Below, piece by piece: positions 59,558 through 64,000 of a stretch of DNA of 64,000 bases. The notes under the pieces are model-generated. The model saw only the letters and a list, made by a program, of their open reading frames with translations, was not told the origin of the DNA and searched no databases. The position numbers and the translations under genes are program-made. Source of the DNA: Klebsiella sp. BIGb0407 (GTDB lineage Bacteria; Pseudomonadota; Gammaproteobacteria; Enterobacterales; Enterobacteriaceae); NCBI RefSeq assembly GCF_024807845.1, contig NZ_JANUEQ010000002.1, positions 248,001 through 312,000 of the forward strand. The letters are read 5' to 3'. Numbering within the stretch: the stretch's first letter is position 1; each line of letters begins with the position of its first letter.

Positions 59558-60013
59558 TTAAAGGCCGAATTCAGCCGGAGTAAAGCCCAGAGCCTGTGCA
59601 ATCTCAATGACTGCAGCCTGTTCAGACTGGTCGAAATCACCATCACTTTTTGCAACCGCGATACCTACACGAACCGCCAGTTGTGCGGCTTCTGGCTGAT
59701 CTTTCAATGCCAGAATATATTTCATCGTTTCCCCTTTACCGATTTCGTAATCGAAGCTGAAGCTTTCAACCAGCTCATTGAAGAAGTCGATAACTTCTTT
59801 GGTATCGAAAACTTTCAGCTCAGGAGAGGCTTTGAGGAAACCAATCATCTTTTGCTTTTCTTCAGCGCTAACACCATCGCTGGTGACGGCAATGCGGGCA
59901 CAAACGGCTACTGTTCCCTGCATGAATTTTTTGTGTTTAAAGCGTCCAACCTGTTTGGTCAGCTCATCACGACCTGCGCTAAAGGCGCCTTTTACTTTAT
60001 TTAAGAAACTCAT
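59558..60013 (-). CDS. terB: Tellurite resistance protein TerB
   Basis: A 151-residue acidic helical protein of the TerB family (SAEEKQKMIGFLKASPELKVFD, KSDGDFDQSEQAAVIEIAQALG), a metal-linked all-alpha fold. It interacts with TerC at the membrane. It lies 24 nt after terA. Confidence 0.97.
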   Translation of the reverse strand: MSFLNKVKGAFSAGRDELTKQVGRFKHKKFMQGTVAVCARIAVTSDGVSAEEKQKMIGFLKASPELKVFDTKEVIDFFNELVESFSFDYEIGKGETMKYILALKDQPEAAQLAVRVGIAVAKSDGDFDQSEQAAVIEIAQALGFTPAEFGL

Positions 60014-60037
60014 TATCTTATCCTCGAAAAATTCAAT

Positions 60038-61207
60038 TTATTTTGAACCCGCTGACCAACGGAAACCCCAGCCTAGCGCGTTGTCCATGTCTTTATGGCC
60101 ACTGAAAAACTGGTTGATACGTTCAACTTTGATGGTGCCATTCTCATTTACCAGACGCGCTATCGCACACATGTTGTGGCGGTTAGACCCTTCCGTTAAA
60201 CGCGTTTCTATCGGCGGTTGCTCTGGAATATGTAGCGTGACAACGCCATCTGTTTTATCCCAGCTTGCTACCCCTTCATAAATAAAGGCAAAGATCAGGA
60301 CCTGGCGGATATTCTTCCATTCGCGACCGTTGATATGCAGCCATTCGCCCTCAGTCGCCTGACCAGTGCGGTCGTCACCCTGTAATTCAACAAAAGGTTC
60401 TGAATTCAGTCGACCAAAGGTATTTCCAAGCGCCTGAATCACCCCTTTCGAGCCATCCTGAAGTTCAACAAATGCCCCTAAATCCAAATCAATGCCTTTA
60501 GACTTACCGAACATTCCCCCGAACATACCGCCTGACTCTGTGCGAGCTTGATTCCAGTTGAGGTTAATTTTTATCTCACCAAAATTATCCCGCTTAGCCA
60601 GGCTGATAGTCGGTTTCTCTTTGGTCAGTGAGACTTTACTCAAACTGATTTTTGCCGGTGGAGGCGTCGGCTCTGGCGCCCTCACAGGAGGCGGAGTCGG
60701 TGCACTAGCAGGTTCAGAAATATCGACACCAAAGTGTTCTGCTAATGGCTGCAAGCCACCATTAAAGCCCTGGGCGATAAAGCGAAACTTCCACTCAGTA
60801 TTGCGGCGGTAAAGCTCCCCGAGGATCAGGGCCGCTTCCTGACGGCCAGATACATCGACATTACCGGACAGCAAAATATTGCCGTTAAGCTCAACCTGAA
60901 TAGCAAGGTGCTTCAAACCTGAGAGAGTGGTATTCCCCTCACAGGTGGCGGTGAAAGCCAGTTTTTGTACTTCAGGCCGCAGACGGTTGATATCAACCAA
61001 AAAGGCTGTGTCAGTGCCCGCGCCTGAGAGTTTTACTGAGCCATCATCGTTAGCAGGTTGCCCGTAGAACACCATATCCGGGTCACCCTGCACTTTACCT
61101 GAAGCGTAAAGACGGAACGAAGAGGCATCAACCGGGACGCCAGAGAGAACACGTACCGTCAGTATCTGTGAAGGAACGGGAGCATTGCCCCCAGGCGTCA
61201 TAGTCAT
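60038..61207 (-). CDS. terA: TerA, two TerD-like domains joined by a proline-rich linker
   Basis: The 389-residue protein has an N-terminal TerD-like domain (about 1-165; FRLYASGKVQGDPDMVFYGQ) and a linker rich in PPP/APEP (about 170-190). A second domain opens with SLSKVSLTKEKPT (about 192-385; DLDLGAFVELQDG, DDRTGQATEG). The ATG at 61207 overlaps the terZ stop (TAATG). The N-terminal copy has lost most of the acidic loop residues, so only the second probably binds Ca. Confidence 0.96.
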   Translation of the reverse strand: MTMTPGGNAPVPSQILTVRVLSGVPVDASSFRLYASGKVQGDPDMVFYGQPANDDGSVKLSGAGTDTAFLVDINRLRPEVQKLAFTATCEGNTTLSGLKHLAIQVELNGNILLSGNVDVSGRQEAALILGELYRRNTEWKFRFIAQGFNGGLQPLAEHFGVDISEPASAPTPPPVRAPEPTPPPAKISLSKVSLTKEKPTISLAKRDNFGEIKINLNWNQARTESGGMFGGMFGKSKGIDLDLGAFVELQDGSKGVIQALGNTFGRLNSEPFVELQGDDRTGQATEGEWLHINGREWKNIRQVLIFAFIYEGVASWDKTDGVVTLHIPEQPPIETRLTEGSNRHNMCAIARLVNENGTIKVERINQFFSGHKDMDNALGWGFRWSAGSK

Positions 61208-61794
61208 TACCGCACCACCGTAGCAACAATATCAGTATGCATATCATCAATGGTTCGACCGCTGGAGGCCTTGCCATGAGCCGTAAAGTCCCAGTTACCG
61301 CCCTTACGTGCTAAAGAGGCAATAATGATTCCGGTATGAGAGCCCTGTTCGGTCAGCTTATAGCGCGCCAGCTCTTTACCGGATTGATCGACCACACGAC
61401 AAAAAGCGTTATCCACTTCATTAAAGGTCTGGCCGCGGAAACTATTCACGGTGAAAGCAAGGTATTCAACCTGAGCAGGTAAACGCGTCAGATCAACTGT
61501 GATAACTTCATCATCGCCATCTCCTTCGCCGGTCAGGTTGTCACCCAGGTGAACCACTGAGCCACAACCTGATTTCAGCTTGCGAAACCAGATGGTATCG
61601 ATAGTTTTGCCTGAAGCATCCAACAGAACGCATCCGGCATCTAAATCTATGGAGTCACTGCCCCCGCCGAGAAGGCCGCCGAAGAATCCTTTTTTCTTTT
61701 TCAAAGGATCCCAGCCTAAACCGAATTGCAGCCGATTTAACGATGAGGTCTCTTTGCTGAGTGAAACTGTTTGGTTTTTACTTAATGAAACCAT
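61207..61794 (-). CDS. terZ: Tellurite/stress resistance protein TerZ
   Basis: The 195-residue TerD-domain protein is the first gene of terZABCDE. It has VSLSKNQTVSLSKETSS at the start, a Gly-rich insert (KKKKGFFGGLLGGGSDS), DLDAGCVLLDASGK and [19 protein letters not shown] precedes ATG 61794. It is divergent from the ATP-grasp gene across a repeat-rich control region. Confidence 0.97.
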   Translation of the reverse strand: MVSLSKNQTVSLSKETSSLNRLQFGLGWDPLKKKKGFFGGLLGGGSDSIDLDAGCVLLDASGKTIDTIWFRKLKSGCGSVVHLGDNLTGEGDGDDEVITVDLTRLPAQVEYLAFTVNSFRGQTFNEVDNAFCRVVDQSGKELARYKLTEQGSHTGIIIASLARKGGNWDFTAHGKASSGRTIDDMHTDIVATVVR

Positions 61795-62111
61795 TATTTA
61801 TTCCTTCAGTAGTAGGTTAAATCGTTCTTCTTTAGAATCACAAAATCATATTTTAAAAAATCATATCATGATGAAGTTACACTACAACCCCATTTTTTAC
61901 TGCATTCAATAGAATAAAAATAAAATCATGATTTAAAACGATTTAAATATTAATTATTTACTTATAATGACGAAAAAAACGAAAAAAAATCAAAATTCAC
62001 GCGCTGATTTATTAACAATAATTGAAATCATATTATGATTGACATAAAGAAGTACCCTCCTTAGACTCAACTCTCAATGGTTTCCTCCTCTCATTCCGGG
62101 ACAAATAAGCG
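61795..62111. promoter_or_regulatory. Divergent ter control region with AATCAT/ATGATT palindromes
   Basis: This AT-rich 317-nt region separates terZ from the ATP-grasp gene. It holds AAATCATGATTT (61923-61934), AATCATATTATGATT (62026-62040), ATCATGAT (61865-61872) and a half-like AAATCATATTTT (61842-61853). The symmetry and repetition suggest a shared operator for both operons. The binding protein is unknown; no regulator gene is visible inside the window. Confidence 0.65.
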
Positions 62112-63182
62112 ATGAGTTACACAATCTGGTTTATGGAAGGCTTATCGTCGCAGCGCGATATCATTTCAGGTGTTCAGGCATTTTTTAAAGAGACTGATCA
62201 GGCCGTTACCGTGCTTGCCTCTCATCGCCATCATCGCAATGAAATACTCTCTCAGGCGGATATCGCCTTGATTGAACCTGCTGAGGATGAGCAGAGACTG
62301 GATTTCATTGTTAACACCGTAAAAAAATATGGAGTAAAGGCTATCCATAGCGGTCGTAACTGCCAGTGGTTTGAAGAACATCGCCAGCAGATTGAAATGC
62401 TGGGTGTTTCCCTGACGACAGGCGCAAGCAGCCTTGCAACGCTTACACTTGCAGATGACAAAGTTGAATTTGCCCGGAAAATGGAGGCTCATGGCCTGCC
62501 CGTTGTACCTTCTGTGCGAATTGAAAGCGCCGGAGAATTGCGTGAGAAACTCACATCGGCAGACAATAAAAACGCGCTTTGCGTAAAACCGGTTACGGGT
62601 ATTTACGGTATGGGATTCTGGCGCTTTGATGAGAACGCGACCCCAATGTCAGCGTTTACTCATCCCGATAACCGTAAAGTGCATCCTGAGATGTATTTGC
62701 ATGCACTTGAGCAGCAAGATGATTTTAAACCGCTGGTTCTGATGCCTTGGTTACCGGGTCCCGAATATTCTGTCGATATGCTCGTTGAAAAAGGTGAAGT
62801 CATTGCCGCTGTTGCCCGTCGCAAAGAGGGCGCTCTGCAATATCTCGAGCAGTCAGGTCCCGCCTTTGAGCTGGGTAAACGCTGCGCTCAGTTGATGGAA
62901 GCGAACGGTCTCGTCAATGTACAGACGCGCAATAACGAAAATGGTGAACCCGTTCTGCTGGAGATTAATATGCGGCCTTCGGGTGGTATCGGCTATACCC
63001 TCCATAGTGGCGTAAACCTGCCTGCCCTGTTTGCCCTGCGTCAGCTCGGACTCTGTAGTGAATCCGAGGCTAAATTGCTGGCAACAGAAAGCTTCGCGCC
63101 CATCGTTGTTCGCTCGATGACTGATGTCATCCTCTATCCGACCGTTCTGGATAACCTTGTCGCCAGCAACGGGAGCGACTGA
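62112..63182 (+). CDS. ATP-grasp enzyme of the Ter-linked biosynthetic module
   Basis: The 356-residue ATP-grasp protein has a pre-ATP-grasp domain (about 1-115), the ATP-binding lysine in CVKPVTGIYGMGF (about 158), the LLMPWLPGPEYSVDML region and metal-binding LLEINMRPSGG (about 283-293). It should join a carboxylate to an amine or similar group using ATP. Comparative genomics by Anantharaman, Iyer and Aravind linked such enzymes with a phosphoribosyltransferase to Ter systems and proposed a nucleoside-like product. It lies 2 nt before the PRTase gene. Confidence 0.88.
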   Translation: MSYTIWFMEGLSSQRDIISGVQAFFKETDQAVTVLASHRHHRNEILSQADIALIEPAEDEQRLDFIVNTVKKYGVKAIHSGRNCQWFEEHRQQIEMLGVSLTTGASSLATLTLADDKVEFARKMEAHGLPVVPSVRIESAGELREKLTSADNKNALCVKPVTGIYGMGFWRFDENATPMSAFTHPDNRKVHPEMYLHALEQQDDFKPLVLMPWLPGPEYSVDMLVEKGEVIAAVARRKEGALQYLEQSGPAFELGKRCAQLMEANGLVNVQTRNNENGEPVLLEINMRPSGGIGYTLHSGVNLPALFALRQLGLCSESEAKLLATESFAPIVVRSMTDVILYPTVLDNLVASNGSD

Positions 63183-63184
63183 TT

Positions 63185-64000
63185 ATGCAAAATCAACCCA
63201 CTCTCTATCGCAAAGAGCTGTCAGGCGGAACCCTGACGGTGACTCCGACAGGTGGTATTCTGCCGTTAGAGTCCCTGTTCGATATTGCCGAACGTCGTAA
63301 CCCTAAACGCGGCTTTCTTTTTGTCAGCAAGGTGCTGGGAAAACATATTCCGGTCTCACCTCTGATAATGCGTTCCGTCTATCAGCAACTGGCACAACAG
63401 ATCCCGGCAAATCTCCCTCAGCCAGTACTGTTTATCGGTATGGCGGAAACCGCCGTCGGGCTGGGAGCTGGCGTCTATCATGAAGCGTCAAAACAGTTCA
63501 ATGAAGCCGTCTATCTGACCTCAACCCGCTATCCGGTTGAGGGAGAATTAATGTGTGAATTTAAAGAAGATCATTCACATGCAACAGATCATCTGCTCTA
63601 TCACCCTGCCAGCCCCGTTCTTCGGGACCATGTGCGTAACGCACGTACACTGGTGCTGATTGATGATGAAGCGACTACGGGTAAAACCTTTATCAACCTG
63701 CTAGAGGCATTGCGCACCGAGGCAAATCTGTCGGCAATAGAACAGGTTGTTACCGTGACACTCACCAACTGGAGTGGAAACGCCATCGCCGAACAGTGTC
63801 CACTCCCAGTCATATCAGTATCTCTCGTTGAAGGGGACTGGCACTGGGAGAAAAAAGTGAATGCACCGGTTCCCGTCATGCCTGACGTCAATGTCACGGC
63901 AAAAGGAAGCGTGGCTATTATCGGAAAACAAAGCTGGGGGCGTCTGGGGATGGCAAAGCCTGCTGGCGATCTGGGTACCGGGGTAGCTGTTACGGCAGGG
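63185..64000 (+). CDS. Phosphoribosyltransferase of the Ter-linked module (3' end cut by window)
   Basis: 272 codons are visible from ATG 63185, open to the window edge. The PRPP-binding motif LVLIDDEATTGKTF is at about residues 156-169, and the N-terminal half is an orotate-PRTase-like fold. After about residue 245 a second domain begins (AIIGKQSWGRLGMAKPAGDLG), probably the TRSP domain known at the C-terminus of this type. It lies 2 nt after the ATP-grasp gene. It presumably transfers a ribosyl-phosphate in the proposed metabolite pathway. Confidence 0.86.
   Translation, partial: MQNQPTLYRKELSGGTLTVTPTGGILPLESLFDIAERRNPKRGFLFVSKVLGKHIPVSPLIMRSVYQQLAQQIPANLPQPVLFIGMAETAVGLGAGVYHEASKQFNEAVYLTSTRYPVEGELMCEFKEDHSHATDHLLYHPASPVLRDHVRNARTLVLIDDEATTGKTFINLLEALRTEANLSAIEQVVTVTLTNWSGNAIAEQCPLPVISVSLVEGDWHWEKKVNAPVPVMPDVNVTAKGSVAIIGKQSWGRLGMAKPAGDLGTGVAVTAG

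Noticed and set aside
63601-63897. 98-codon minus-strand ORF at the right edge
   Set aside because: It is antisense to the PRTase frame, which carries the PRPP motif and clear family features.

Overview
The window is chromosomal DNA of a gammaproteobacterium of the order Enterobacterales. The backbone runs in nearly the same order as around the 65-minute region of E. coli: prfB-recJ-dsbC-xerD-fldB-ygfX-sdhE-ygfZ-yqfA-bglA-ygfF-gcvPHT-ubiI-ubiH-pepP-ygfB-zapA-6S RNA-ygfA-serA-rpiA-argP-yggE-argO-mscS-fbaA-pgk-epd-tktA-loiP-speB-speA-yqgB-metK. Moderate GC, 125-bp ATACCC...GGGTAT repeats and the accessory genes suggest a lineage outside the core Enterobacteriaceae (Yersiniaceae, Hafniaceae or Budviciaceae are plausible). 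The genus cannot be fixed by reading alone.

Layout. 1-8 kb: release factor 2 with its programmed frameshift, the recJ-dsbC-xerD run, flavodoxin B, the SdhE/YgfX pair, YgfZ and a hemolysin-III-family protein. 8-19 kb: an accessory-rich stretch between yqfA and gcvP. It holds an RpiR-type regulator before bglA, an AT-rich StcE/TagA-like M66 metalloprotease without a visible signal peptide, an OmpR/HisKA two-component system, ygfF, a cupin, a membrane diguanylate cyclase and a HicAB toxin-antitoxin pair with a clear inverted-repeat operator. 19-39 kb: housekeeping genes for glycine cleavage, ubiquinone hydroxylation, serine synthesis, pentose phosphate, arginine export, MscS and lower glycolysis. 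39-41 kb: about 1 kb without a clear gene, an orphan EvgA-like response regulator and a small unknown gene. 41-56 kb: tktA, loiP, a LysR-DoxX-glutathionyl-hydroquinone reductase-hydrolase cluster, speB/speA with the small gene yqgB and a possible upstream leader ORF, a lemA/DUF2207 pair, metK and a HAD phosphatase. 56-64 kb: a chitin/cellulose-type LPMO (AA10), then a complete terZABCDE operon. Divergent from terZ is an ATP-grasp plus phosphoribosyltransferase operon that runs off the right edge.

The most interesting system is the ter locus. TerZ/A/D/E calcium-binding-type proteins, the TerC membrane protein and TerB lie back to back with two enzymes of the predicted Ter-linked biosynthetic module. 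The shared intergenic region carries several AATCAT/ATGATT palindromes that look like a common operator. Other points worth checking are the LPMO whose copper-brace histidine lies five residues inside the expected signal-peptidase site, the signal-less M66 protease, the EvgA-like regulator with no EvgS, and the leader of yqgB-speA.

Products and family features come from reading the translations and from knowledge of the families. No searches were run.
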